From GH45 sp046704385 (GTDB taxonomy: Bacteria; Bacteroidota; Bacteroidia; Bacteroidales; SZUA-534), in contig JBJKSB010000022.1 in NCBI GenBank assembly GCA_046704385.1, positions 1-64,000 of the forward strand: a stretch of 64,000 bases of DNA, in the 5' to 3' direction. This document shows, one piece after another, positions 45,401-54,876 of the stretch. A program made the translations under genes and the position numbers. Under the pieces are notes generated by a model. That model made no database searches, was not told the origin of the DNA, and was given only the letters and a program-made list of their open reading frames with translations. Numbering within the stretch: the first letter of the stretch is position 1; every line of letters begins with the position of its first letter.

Positions 45401-46684
45401 TCATTCTATAGCGGAATTTCCATATATTGGAATCTGACTTAGCAGTGTAACATTTTCAAGATCAGAATAATCGTACTGATAAAGACCGTCGACACCAATC
45501 ATTATTAAAACATCCTGCAAAGGGATTACATCAAAAGCCTGTATATCAGGATAAGTGGCAACCAAGTTTGAGTCAATTTTTGTAACATCGTCGGCCTTGT
45601 ATATTTTCAGGCCGGCATTACCATCACAAACAAAAAGTACATTGTTTTTTATTCCCAGCCCGTACGGTTCAACCATAGAATACGATTTTACAAATTTTGG
45701 ACTTTCAATGGTGGCAATATTTATCACATCAAGCTGGCTTTCGATGGCTCCACATAAATTTCCACCACGCAGTGTGACATAAGCATAATTTCCATCAACC
45801 ACTACCGGATCGCATGAACTGGCATGCCTGAACTCTGAAATAAACTCCGGATTTGCCGGGTTTTGCACACTGAAAACATACATACCGGTTTGGGTACCGA
45901 TAAATAACATATCGTTATAGGGAAATATCGTTTCTATATTCCAGCTAATAGGTACTTGCTTAGCATAATCAGGATTTGCGGGATTTGAAATATCAAATAG
46001 GTTTAGTGAAGCATTATCTACTACATACAAATAATTATCATAAAGTGTAAAACGGGCCATTGAACCTCCAACCCCGGCATCAGAACTCCAGCTTGGTGTA
46101 GGAGCAGACTCAACATTGGCAGCTACAAAATCATATTTAGCAAAAAATCGCCAATCATTATAAATATGAGGATCTTGCACTTCTTCGGTTTTGGTAGTCA
46201 CTTCATAACCCACCACAACGCCTTTATTTTGATCCACCTCATCAATAATTCCATCTTCGTAAAGCGGTAATATATATGGAAAAACACTGGTATCACGATC
46301 GACTTCAACAATATTGTCCAAATCGCTGATATCAATGGTCAATAAATCGACATAACTATCGGCATAAAGCATATTGCCTTTAACAGCCATATCAACATTA
46401 CCGGGGATTTCAATAAATTTTTCAATTACCGGATTATTGGGGTCCTGATTATTAATTACATGAATCCCCTTTTGGTACTCATTTACAAAAATATAGTTAT
46501 CCTTAAAGTAAATTTTACCGGGCTGAATGATATCTTGCGCTTCAGCCACTTTAAATGACGATCGTAAATCGTTGTAAGTCATATAAACCGGGGAATTTAC
46601 TTTAAAAGTTTCCTCGATTTTATCAGAACAGGACATTAAGGTAAGCAGGTAAAAGGCTCCAAGAATTAGGTTTAGTTTTTTCAT
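45401..46684 (-). CDS. LVIVD-repeat beta-propeller lipoprotein
   Basis: 427 aa. The signal peptide ends in a lipobox (LLTLMSC, Cys19). The rest consists of propeller blades of the form hydrophobic-x-DIS(D/N)P-x-N-P (LTIDISDLDN, LFDISNPANPDY, VFSVQNPANPEF, VINIATIESPKF), i.e. LVIVD repeats. These proteins sit on the outer membrane; their ligand is unknown. It is followed by a strong terminator and diverges from the outer-membrane protein gene at 46833. Confidence 0.85.
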   Translation of the reverse strand: MKKLNLILGAFYLLTLMSCSDKIEETFKVNSPVYMTYNDLRSSFKVAEAQDIIQPGKIYFKDNYIFVNEYQKGIHVINNQDPNNPVIEKFIEIPGNVDMAVKGNMLYADSYVDLLTIDISDLDNIVEVDRDTSVFPYILPLYEDGIIDEVDQNKGVVVGYEVTTKTEEVQDPHIYNDWRFFAKYDFVAANVESAPTPSWSSDAGVGGSMARFTLYDNYLYVVDNASLNLFDISNPANPDYAKQVPISWNIETIFPYNDMLFIGTQTGMYVFSVQNPANPEFISEFRHASSCDPVVVDGNYAYVTLRGGNLCGAIESQLDVINIATIESPKFVKSYSMVEPYGLGIKNNVLFVCDGNAGLKIYKADDVTKIDSNLVATYPDIQAFDVIPLQDVLIMIGVDGLYQYDYSDLENVTLLSQIPIYGNSAIE

Positions 46685-46832
46685 ATAAGGAGGTTTTAAA
46701 ATTAGCTAGTTTAAGATGCATCGCACATAAAAACAGTTGCGTTGATTTTCAATAATTTACGAAGCTAACGCAACTTTTTCATTGCGGAATAAATCATATA
46801 AATTATGCAACAACAGCCAATATATCTTAGCT

Positions 46833-47555
46833 ATGAAAATTAGGTTTTACCTGTTTATTCTTCTTCAAACCTGTTTCATGATGGCTCATGGCCAGCAAAA
46901 AACAGATATTATTTATCTCAAAAATGGCAGCATTATAAAAGGATCTCTTATGGAAAAAACGGCTGAAAAAATCAGAATTGAGACCTGTTGCGGTATTTTT
47001 GTTTATGAACCATCAGAAGTAGAAAAAACTGAAACCATTAATCAACCCCTGCCTGGATATCTAAAAGAGAAAGGCTACTATAACTACACATCAATGGGTT
47101 TTTTAGTCGGATCGGATAATAATGATAAACAGGCCATATTTTCGTTTATAATGGAACATAATTACCAGTTTAACACTTCGTGGGCAGCCGGCGGTTTTAT
47201 GGGGATTGAATTTTTTAACGAACCGGTTTCACCTATGGGATTAAATGTAAAAGGCATGGTTCCCCTGGATGGGAAAACGTCTTTATTTGCCAATTTTTCA
47301 GCTGGCTATTCCATACCCCTTGAAAAGGCAACGTCAGATATTTATTATGAATATACCGACACCAAAGGTGGAATTAATTGTGCATCGGAATTAGGTTTTA
47401 TTTTTCCATCAAAAAGTAATGTAAACCTGTTTATGGCTTTTGGTTACCGATATAACGAAATGAATTATGTGCGCAACGATTGGTATTATGGTAACGTTGA
47501 CCGGAAAATTTCGTATAATCGTTTTGTATGTAAATTAGGAATGACCTTTCATTAA
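46833..47555 (+). CDS. Outer-membrane beta-barrel protein of unknown function
   Basis: 240 aa from the ATG at 46833, which gives a proper signal peptide (MKIRFYLFILLQTCFMMAHG); an upstream in-frame ATG adds 17 polar residues. Residues 25-75 (TDIIYLKNGSIIKGSLME) look like a small SH3-like strand module found in Bacteroidota surface proteins. The remainder alternates short aromatic strands and ends KLGMTFH, as in porin-like barrels. Divergent from the LVIVD gene. Confidence 0.75.
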   Translation: MKIRFYLFILLQTCFMMAHGQQKTDIIYLKNGSIIKGSLMEKTAEKIRIETCCGIFVYEPSEVEKTETINQPLPGYLKEKGYYNYTSMGFLVGSDNNDKQAIFSFIMEHNYQFNTSWAAGGFMGIEFFNEPVSPMGLNVKGMVPLDGKTSLFANFSAGYSIPLEKATSDIYYEYTDTKGGINCASELGFIFPSKSNVNLFMAFGYRYNEMNYVRNDWYYGNVDRKISYNRFVCKLGMTFH

Positions 47556-47609
47556 CTCAAATATATAATTCTTAATCTGCTCGGCGAAAACATCGCACTA
47601 AGAATTAAA

Positions 47610-47633
47610 AAACCGCCCTTTAAGGGGCGGTTT
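47610..47633. terminator. Bidirectional intrinsic terminator
   Basis: AAACCGCCC (47610-47618), 6-nt loop, GGGCGGTTT (47625-47633). It serves the plus-strand outer-membrane gene (TTTCTTTGTT follows) and the minus-strand MFS gene (T-run on the minus side). Confidence 0.8.
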
Positions 47634-47643
47634 CTTTGTTGTA

Positions 47644-49329
47644 TTATTTTTCAATATTCGGTAATTCCAATCCATATCCCTTTTTCTTATCTTCTGCTTT
47701 TAAAAGAACAGCAAATAACACTGAGAGTATCGAAAGTATCAAAAAGATAATCATATCATACACATAATCGTATCGCAGGTTCAGTTTTTGCTCCCTGATT
47801 AAATTGAAAGCTCCGTCTTTACTCTTATTAATAATCTCAGCCACTACCATATCTTTGTCACCTGAGTTATCAATATCAGCAACATCTTTATTAATTACTT
47901 CAATCAAATTATTTTTAACATTTGTCATATCCAAATTTTCATTTGACACCGGAACGTAATCCGTGTACTGAACAATCGAATCAACTACCGAACCGGTAAC
48001 TTTTTCAATCGCATTTGAAATTTCTTTTTCTGTATATATGCTCTTGTCCAATTTTTGCTCAAATACCTGAGTAACAGCTTCCTTAATAATAATTTTATTA
48101 GGAGAAACATCGGGATTCGTTGCATTTAACACTACTCCCAGAATTAATGGGATAAACAATAATCCAATATTTTGAATCCAGAAAATAACAGCATAAGCCG
48201 TTCCTAATTGTTTATCAGGAATAATTTTTGGAACAGAAGGCCACATGGCAGATGGAACCAGTGAAAATCCGATTCCCAGAATAATTACCATCAATGCTGC
48301 AATCCACCATACTGAAAGCATAGGTATGGCTAAAATTCCATGTACCAGAATTAGGATAAATGATCCTACAATCATGATGGTAGCTCCTTTACCAAATTTA
48401 TCATAAATACCGCCGAAAACCGGAGTGAGAATAATAGTTCCAAACGGCAATAAACTAGGAATAAGACCTGCTAAATAGGGACTTACGCTATACTTATTAA
48501 TCATTAAATCGGTAGCGTAAAATAAAAATGGAAAAACTGCTGAGTAAAACAGAACACACAGGATGGCTATATACCAAAATCCTAAGTTTCCTACTATCAT
48601 TACAATATCTTTTATTTTAAACTCATCATCAGGATTTACCGCAACATCCTCTTTTTCTGATTTATCCAGGCGAATATCTAAAATTGAAAAAAGTATATAG
48701 GATATTACGCCCACAACCATTAATATCAAAGCAAAAAGAATTGGGGCTGTAACGGTAAAGTTTTTTGCCAACGGAAGCGAAATAGCCAAAGCTAATAAGG
48801 TTCCCAAACGTGAAATAGACATCTGCATACCCATAGCAAGAGCCATTTCTTTACCCTTAAACCAGCGAACAACAGCCTTTGAAATAGTAATACCAATACC
48901 TTCTGTTCCAACTCCAAAAATTGCAAAACCTATTGATGAATACAATACTTGTTTCGACATTTCACCAATTAAGGGAATATGTATCAGTGAATTATTGGTG
49001 AACTCATGAGAAACAGCCCAGTAATTTAAAGCTGTACCCAAAAACATAATGATGGTAGCTCCCAAACCCGTTTTTCTAATTCCAAGTTTATCTAATATAA
49101 AACCACTGAAGATTAGCATAAAAAGAAAAACATTAAACCACGCATATGCCGAGGTATAGGTGCCAAAATCGCCACTATTCCAACCCAAGATACTTTCAAG
49201 CATCGGTTTAATTGAGGATAAAGCATAATTAAAAAAATATGCTCCAAAAATGGCAAGTGAGGCTAAAATCAAGGCTGCCCATCTTGTTCCGGCAGACTCC
49301 CGAATAGAACGTTTAATTGCTTCTGTCAT
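47644..49329 (-). CDS. Major facilitator superfamily transporter with a large loop before the last helix
   Basis: 561 aa. Helices begin WAALILASLAIFGAYFFNY and include the MFS loop 2-3 motif (GFILDKLGIRKTG) and its second-half counterpart (GGIYDKFGKGA). Before the last helix (YDMIIFLILSILSVLFAVLL) about 130 polar residues are inserted (NATNPDVSPNKIIIKEAVTQ onward). The insert is predicted to face the periplasm. The gene for PepD lies 39 bp upstream, so peptide or amino-acid transport is possible (inference). Confidence 0.85.
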   Translation of the reverse strand: MTEAIKRSIRESAGTRWAALILASLAIFGAYFFNYALSSIKPMLESILGWNSGDFGTYTSAYAWFNVFLFMLIFSGFILDKLGIRKTGLGATIIMFLGTALNYWAVSHEFTNNSLIHIPLIGEMSKQVLYSSIGFAIFGVGTEGIGITISKAVVRWFKGKEMALAMGMQMSISRLGTLLALAISLPLAKNFTVTAPILFALILMVVGVISYILFSILDIRLDKSEKEDVAVNPDDEFKIKDIVMIVGNLGFWYIAILCVLFYSAVFPFLFYATDLMINKYSVSPYLAGLIPSLLPFGTIILTPVFGGIYDKFGKGATIMIVGSFILILVHGILAIPMLSVWWIAALMVIILGIGFSLVPSAMWPSVPKIIPDKQLGTAYAVIFWIQNIGLLFIPLILGVVLNATNPDVSPNKIIIKEAVTQVFEQKLDKSIYTEKEISNAIEKVTGSVVDSIVQYTDYVPVSNENLDMTNVKNNLIEVINKDVADIDNSGDKDMVVAEIINKSKDGAFNLIREQKLNLRYDYVYDMIIFLILSILSVLFAVLLKAEDKKKGYGLELPNIEK

Positions 49330-49368
49330 AATTTATTTTATTAGTAATATTAATTTTATTGTTTTGGG

Positions 49369-50835
49369 TTACACCTGTTTTTTAGGTACATTCTTTAACG
49401 TCTCCAATAACCAGTTAAAGAATTTTCCTACGGTTTCAATATTTACTTTTTCGTCAGGTGAATGAGGAGACCTGATGGTTGGACCAAAAGAAATCATATC
49501 CCAATTTGGATAAACACCGCCTAGTAATCCACACTCCAATCCGGCATGAATCGCTTTTGTTTCAGGAATTTTACCGTACAACCCTTTATAAGTTTCCTGC
49601 ATGGTTTTCAATATGGCAGAATTCATGTTGGGTTTCCATCCGGGATATCCACCTGCAAATTCAACCCGTGCTTCAGCTAAAGCAAAAACACTACCGATGG
49701 AATTTGCCAGATCATCTTTAGCTGAATCAACTGAAGAGCGAAGCAAGCATTGAACCACAATTTCACTTCCATCTAATTTAACCACTGCCAGATTGCTTGA
49801 AGTTTCAACCAAACCGGGCATATCCTGACTCACCCTGATTACTCCGTTGGGACAACCATTTACCGCTTTTGTTAAACGGCTTTGTACACCATCGGAAATC
49901 ATTTTATCGGGCAAATCGGTAGGTTCTGTAGAAATTTTTAACCCAGGATCGGTTGTTGATAGTTCAGCTTTTACAATGGCTTCAAATTCGCCAACAATCG
50001 CTTTCCATTCGCCAACCTTACTCTCATGAATTAAAACTGTGGCAAAAGCCTCGCGCGGTATAGCATTTCGCAAACTACCACCCTGTATATCAGTCAGATG
50101 AACATCAAACTTATCATTAGTGATCTGTAATAACCTGAAAATAACTTTATTAGCATTTCCACGTTCCAAAACAATATCCATACCTGAATGTCCGCCTTTT
50201 AAACCGGTAACACTGAGTTTGTATGCAACCATATGCGGTGGAATTCCTTTTAATTTAGCATCGAAATAAAAATTACCATCAATACCTCCGGCGCAACCTA
50301 CGTATAGTTCGCCTTCGTCCTCAGAATCCATATTCATAAGGATATCACCCTTTAACAACCCTGGTTCCAGCGCAAAAGCACCGGTCATTCCGGTTTCTTC
50401 ATCAATAGTAAAAAGGGCTTCAATAGGGCCGTGTTCAATTTCCTTTGAAGCCAGAACAGCCATAGCTGCCGCAACGCCCATTCCATTATCTGCTCCCAAC
50501 GTTGTTCCTTTTGCAGTTACCCAATCACCATCAATATAAGCATCAATTGGATCTTTGGTAAAATCATGTTTGGTATCACTATTGGCCTGGGGAACCATAT
50601 CCAAATGCCCTTGAAACACAACTCCTTTGCGATCTTCGTACCCCGGAGTTGCGGGTTTACGAATAATTACGTTTCCTACTTTGTCTACTATAGTTTCAAG
50701 GCCCAAATCCTCACCGAATTTCTTAACAAATTCAATGGCAGCAGCCTCATGCTTTGATGGACGGGGTATTTGTGTTAATTGATAAAAATACGCCCAAACT
50801 GCCTGGGGTTCCAACTTTTTAATTTCGTCACTCAT
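49369..50835 (-). CDS. pepD: Aminoacyl-histidine dipeptidase (M20/PepD family)
   Basis: 488 aa, cytoplasmic. Metal and catalytic motifs are visible: VFQGHLDMVP (His-x-Asp), TTLGADNGMGVA (bridging Asp), FTIDEETGMTGA (catalytic Glu pair), LMNMDSEDEG and the final FGPTIRSPHSPDE histidine. It hydrolyses dipeptides, classically Xaa-His. Upstream of the MFS gene and downstream of DPP IV, it fits a peptide-utilisation group (proteolysis, transport, dipeptide cleavage). Confidence 0.93.
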   Translation of the reverse strand: MSDEIKKLEPQAVWAYFYQLTQIPRPSKHEAAAIEFVKKFGEDLGLETIVDKVGNVIIRKPATPGYEDRKGVVFQGHLDMVPQANSDTKHDFTKDPIDAYIDGDWVTAKGTTLGADNGMGVAAAMAVLASKEIEHGPIEALFTIDEETGMTGAFALEPGLLKGDILMNMDSEDEGELYVGCAGGIDGNFYFDAKLKGIPPHMVAYKLSVTGLKGGHSGMDIVLERGNANKVIFRLLQITNDKFDVHLTDIQGGSLRNAIPREAFATVLIHESKVGEWKAIVGEFEAIVKAELSTTDPGLKISTEPTDLPDKMISDGVQSRLTKAVNGCPNGVIRVSQDMPGLVETSSNLAVVKLDGSEIVVQCLLRSSVDSAKDDLANSIGSVFALAEARVEFAGGYPGWKPNMNSAILKTMQETYKGLYGKIPETKAIHAGLECGLLGGVYPNWDMISFGPTIRSPHSPDEKVNIETVGKFFNWLLETLKNVPKKQV

Positions 50836-50938
50836 ATGTTAATCCTCCATATATTTTATTTTACAATTTTGTCGAATTTAAGAAAATAAAATGTAAGCTC
50901 AATTCTAAAATCTAAAAGCTTACATATTACTTCCTGTT

Positions 50939-53173
50939 TTATTTTTTTTGAAATGAAATACCTTTATCCGGATCAGAATATAAATTATCATTAAGGAAAT
51001 TTATCATCTTAGTAAATAGGTGATACCGGGTATTCCCTCCGTAAATACTATGGTTCCGATTGGTATATAAAAACATCTCGAATTGTTTATCGGCCTGTAC
51101 AAATGCCTCTGAAATTTCCAGTGTATTTTGCATATGCACATTATCATCGCCGGTACCATGAATGATCAACAGCTTGCCTTTCAATTGATCCACATGGTTT
51201 ATCGGTGAATTGTTATCATAACCATCAGGATTTTCCTGTGGTGTACGCATAAAGCGCTCGGTATAAATATTATCGTAATAACGCCAATTGGTTACCGGTG
51301 CCACTGCAATGCCCGCTTTAAAATAATCGGCCCCCTGGGTCATACAATTCAGCGCCATAAATCCGCCGTAACTCCAACCCCAGATACCAATCCTTCCGGA
51401 ATCAACATAATGTAAACTACCCAGGTATTTAGCAGCTTCAATTTGATCGATGGTTTCGTATTTACCTAGTTGCAGGTAAGTCATTTTACGGAATTCTTCA
51501 CCCCGGGCTCCGGTACCTCTTCCATCAACACAAGCCACTATATATCCATCTGCTGCCAAAATCTGCTCCCAGCCAACACTAAAATTATCAAGCACTTCCT
51601 GCGAATTTGGTCCGCTGTATTGTGTCATTAAAACCGGATACGTTTTACTGGTATCAAAATCAATCGGCTTGATCATCCAACCGTTGAGTTCAACCCCTTC
51701 AGAAGTCGTAAATTTGAAAAATTCCTTGGGTGAAATATTTACACCTTTTAGTTTTTCCTTTAGTGCTGCATTATCTTCAAGTATTCTTATCTGTTTACCC
51801 GATGATTCATGCAACGTTACCAAAGTTGGTGTGGTCACACATGAATAATAATTGATATAATATTTAAAACTACTACTAAAAACAGCACGGTTTGATCCAT
51901 CTGACTCGTTCAGCTTTTTAGTTTTTGAACCATCAATTTTTACAGCATAAACACTTCGTTGCATCGGTGTAGGTTGTGCACTCTGATAATAAACCAGCTT
52001 TTTTTGAGGATCGAATCCCAAATAATTAGTCACGTCCCACTGCCCTTTGGTTACCTGATTTACCAGGGAACCATCGGCATTGTAATAATAAATATGAAGA
52101 TACCCATCACGTTCACTGGTATAAATAAATTGATCGCCATTATTTACAAAGGTCAGGTTATCAAAATTGGTTTCATCCAGGTACCATTTGTTCTCTTCGG
52201 TATAAAAAACTTTTGATTTTCCGCTTTTAGCGTCGGCATATAAGAACTCCAGCTTATTTTGCAAACGGTTAAGTCTGTAAAATACAATTTGACCTTTGGG
52301 CGACCATTTTAACCGTGGAAGATATTGATCGGTCTCCTCACCTACATCCACTTTAACCGTGTTTTTATTTTCGATATTAAAAGTATATATACCAACAATA
52401 CTGTTGGGTTCGCCGGCTTTTGGGTACTTAAATGCGTAATTTTCAGGATATAGCGCATTTTCTTTACGTTCAGGGAACATACCTTTGAAAAAGGTAATAT
52501 TGAAAACCGGAACCTGACTCTCATCAAATTTACAGTAAGCCAGATATTTTCCATCAGGCGACCATTCAAAAGCCTGGTTGTATTCAAATTCTTCTTCATA
52601 AACCCAATCGGGTGCACCGTTTATAATCTTGTTCCATTCACCATCGGTCGTGACAGGTTGCTCTGATCCTGATACCAGGTCTTTAATAAAAATGTTATTA
52701 TCACGTACAAAAGCAACTTTGTTTCCATCGGGCGACAGGGTTGCTAAACGCTGAACGCCCTTGTCAGAAACAGGATATAACTTTTTCGTCTTAATATCCC
52801 ATACATAATAATCGGCTGTAAAAGAACGCCGGTAAATGCGTTGACGATTGATATAAAAGATAATTTTACTTTCGTCATCATTAAATTCATAACTGGAAAG
52901 CGAGTTTATCAACGTATCATTCAACTCTTTCAGCGTCAGAATTTCATCCACCTTGTCACCGGTTTTGTAACTGTACCGGGCAATTATTGAATCGCCGATT
53001 AAAGCGGTATAGTGGATACCATCGTTCATCGACCGTAAGCCATTTACCGATTTAGGATAATAAGTATAAGTACGATAAAGATCAGCTACAGTAACATTCA
53101 CCTTTTGTGTTTCCTGAGCCAGCCCAAGGTAACCGGTTATTACTATGAACCCAATTAATATTACATTCTTCAT
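50939..53173 (-). CDS. Dipeptidyl peptidase IV (S9B prolyl oligopeptidase family)
   Basis: 744 aa with signal peptide (about 1-19). An N-terminal beta-propeller (APDWVYEEEFEYNQAFEWSPDGKYLAYCKFDES, containing the EE motif that binds the substrate N-terminus) precedes an alpha/beta hydrolase domain. Its catalytic triad is Ser in GWSYGGFM, Asp in GTGDDNVH and His in NRNHSIYGG. It removes Xaa-Pro dipeptides outside the cytoplasm. Length and motifs match DPP IV of other Bacteroidota. Confidence 0.95.
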   Translation of the reverse strand: MKNVILIGFIVITGYLGLAQETQKVNVTVADLYRTYTYYPKSVNGLRSMNDGIHYTALIGDSIIARYSYKTGDKVDEILTLKELNDTLINSLSSYEFNDDESKIIFYINRQRIYRRSFTADYYVWDIKTKKLYPVSDKGVQRLATLSPDGNKVAFVRDNNIFIKDLVSGSEQPVTTDGEWNKIINGAPDWVYEEEFEYNQAFEWSPDGKYLAYCKFDESQVPVFNITFFKGMFPERKENALYPENYAFKYPKAGEPNSIVGIYTFNIENKNTVKVDVGEETDQYLPRLKWSPKGQIVFYRLNRLQNKLEFLYADAKSGKSKVFYTEENKWYLDETNFDNLTFVNNGDQFIYTSERDGYLHIYYYNADGSLVNQVTKGQWDVTNYLGFDPQKKLVYYQSAQPTPMQRSVYAVKIDGSKTKKLNESDGSNRAVFSSSFKYYINYYSCVTTPTLVTLHESSGKQIRILEDNAALKEKLKGVNISPKEFFKFTTSEGVELNGWMIKPIDFDTSKTYPVLMTQYSGPNSQEVLDNFSVGWEQILAADGYIVACVDGRGTGARGEEFRKMTYLQLGKYETIDQIEAAKYLGSLHYVDSGRIGIWGWSYGGFMALNCMTQGADYFKAGIAVAPVTNWRYYDNIYTERFMRTPQENPDGYDNNSPINHVDQLKGKLLIIHGTGDDNVHMQNTLEISEAFVQADKQFEMFLYTNRNHSIYGGNTRYHLFTKMINFLNDNLYSDPDKGISFQKK

Positions 53174-53440
53174 AAAATTGAATTATTATTTAGCGTAATT
53201 AAAATCGACTTTTATAAAAAAGAGGTTAAAGATTACATTTTATTTGCAAGATTAAAACCCCATTTTTATGTTATGTAATAATTTAAGCAACACAAGATTA
53301 TTAAATAAATAAACAAATAGTAATATATTTTGATTTTTTCATGAACAGATTTATAATATGGCAATAAGTTTTCTGTGATAAAGAAATAATCAATAATATT
53401 CCGCTTATCTTTAATTTTTTAATTGAGAAAATACAAAACT

Positions 53441-53779
53441 ATGGAAGATGAGATATACATTTTATGGCATTCAGACAATTTTATAACCGCTGAAAAACTT
53501 GTATTCAAATATGCTATTAACTGCCTTTTACAAGGATGGTTTAAAAAAGTAACTGTAATAATCTGGGGAGCCTCATCCAAAATGGCTGAACAGGACGAAA
53601 GGATTCAACACCTGATTAAAAAAGGAATGGAACAAGGTGTGAAATTTACAGCCTGTAAAGCCTGCGCTGATGAATTAGACACTTCCGATGTGCTTGAATC
53701 ATTGGGAGTTGAAGTTATTTATTGGGGACAACCTTTAAGCGATTTGCTGAAACAAGGGAAAAAAGTGCTAAGTATATAA
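53441..53779 (+). CDS. DsrE/DsrF-like family protein
   Basis: 112 aa from ATG 53441 (MEDEIYILWHSDNFITAEKL); a TTG six codons upstream is less likely. The fold signature of the DsrE family is visible: a nucleotide-like beta-alpha-beta start, VTVIIWGASSKM, a KFTACKACADELD segment with two cysteines, then GVEVIYWGQPLSDLLKQG. DsrE proteins relay sulfur or have unknown roles. It is 11 bp upstream of the racemase-family gene, so probably co-transcribed. Confidence 0.8.
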   Translation: MEDEIYILWHSDNFITAEKLVFKYAINCLLQGWFKKVTVIIWGASSKMAEQDERIQHLIKKGMEQGVKFTACKACADELDTSDVLESLGVEVIYWGQPLSDLLKQGKKVLSI

Positions 53780-53790
53780 AATTATAATAT

Positions 53791-54492
53791 ATGCAAAAAA
53801 CCATAGGTATAATCGGAGGGATTGGCCCGGAATCAACGCTTGATTATTATAAAAAACTGGTTGACGGATATCGCCAAATGATAACAGACGGAAGTTATCC
53901 CAGGGTAATTATTAATTGTATTGACCTAAAGGAAATGCTTGATCTTATTGCGAAAAGACAGTTTGGTTTATTGGTAGAGGCCCTGTTGATTGAGTTGGAT
54001 AAACTAAAAGCTGCAGGTGCAGAATTTGCCGCAATGGCTTCCAATACACCTCATATTATTTTTAACGAGCTGCAACCCCGGTCACCTTTGCGCCTGTTAA
54101 GTATAGTTGATGCAACTGTGGCTGAAATTAAAAAAAGCGGATTGAAAAAAGTTGCACTATGGGGCACTAAAACTACCATGAACGGTGGTTTTTACAAAAA
54201 TGCTGCCGAAAAAGCAGGTATTAAAGTAATTATTCCCAATATCGACCAGCAGGAACTCATTCACAGTAAATATTTTGATGAGCTGGTTTTAGGAATATTT
54301 AAGGATGAAACCCTGAATAAGTATAAGTCAATTGGAAATGATATGAAAAAGGAGTATGGTATTAAAGGAATTATTCTTGGTGGAACTGAATTACCTTTGT
54401 TGATAAAACAGGAAAGTTTTCAGGATCTAAAATTATTTGATACCTCTGCTTTGCATGTTAATAAAATTCTGGATTACGCGTTAGATTTTTAA
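53791..54492 (+). CDS. Aspartate/glutamate racemase-family protein lacking both catalytic cysteines
   Basis: 233 aa. The fold is clear: IGIIGGIGPESTLDYYKKLV at the start, MASNTPH at 82-88 and GIILGGTELPLL at 193-204. In active members the first motif is (A/P)CNT or (A)TNT, and the second is GCTE with an essential cysteine. Here residue 84 is Ser and residue 198 is Gly, read directly from GGTGGAACTGAA. It is therefore probably not a standard two-base racemase. Co-transcribed with the DsrE gene. An IS110 element is inserted downstream. Confidence 0.85.
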   Translation: MQKTIGIIGGIGPESTLDYYKKLVDGYRQMITDGSYPRVIINCIDLKEMLDLIAKRQFGLLVEALLIELDKLKAAGAEFAAMASNTPHIIFNELQPRSPLRLLSIVDATVAEIKKSGLKKVALWGTKTTMNGGFYKNAAEKAGIKVIIPNIDQQELIHSKYFDELVLGIFKDETLNKYKSIGNDMKKEYGIKGIILGGTELPLLIKQESFQDLKLFDTSALHVNKILDYALDF

Positions 54493-54602
54493 AACTGAAA
54501 AGCAATCCCAGACTTAAGGATTTAAATGATTGGAAAGGAAATAGTGTCATCCCACAGTGGATCAGTACTTGAGAGTAACAGGAATATTTATATTCAGGGC
54601 TT

Positions 54603-54656
54603 CGCTTGAACCTATAATCCGCAGGTCTCTTCAACAATCGGTTGATAGTCATCAGA
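54603..54656. repeat. Left part of MITE-like repeat interrupted by IS110
   Basis: It begins CGCTTGAACC and carries AATCCGCAGGT, near-inverted copies of the right end (ACTTGCGGAAT, then AGGTTGAAGCG). From AATCCGC to the insertion, 37 of 41 bases match the reverse complement of the uninterrupted copy at 61305-61472. Confidence 0.75.
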
Positions 54657-54739
54657 TCGTTAGTTTGCAAAAGTAAATAAACAACAAGTATGAAAACATT
54701 GAGATAAGAAATACCTTTATGGAAAAAGCTCCATCTGCT

Positions 54740-54860
54740 GCATTAGCTTTAGTCATCGGATAGATAAAATCTAACAGTCATATTAAGCACAGCAGATTAT
54801 TGAGATAAAGCCAGAGAGTATTTAGGGGAAAACCCATTATCACGATGTTAGCCACTCAAT
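54740..54860 (+). ncRNA. Candidate IS110 bridge RNA (target and donor loops)
   Basis: Target loop: stem GCTTTA (54746-54751) pairs with TAAAGC (54806-54811). Its 5' side carries AGTCATCGGA (54751-54760), identical to the left target in the uninterrupted repeat. A TAGAT-AAA-ATCTA hairpin (54761-54773) follows. Its 3' side carries AGCAG (54791-54795), the complement of the right target CTGCT. Donor loop: AGAGTAT (54815-54821) equals the right-end sequence at 55910-55916; a GGG-aaaa-CCC hairpin follows; ACGAT (54842-54846) is complementary to ATCGT at the left end (54656-54660). Assigned by hand pairing, not by folding software. Confidence 0.6.
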
Positions 54861-54876
54861 ACGGAGCATAAAAAAA

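Noticed and set aside
54458..54670. Minus-strand frame over the repeat left of IS110
   Set aside because: It spans the end of the racemase gene and half of the MITE-like repeat, with no plausible protein.
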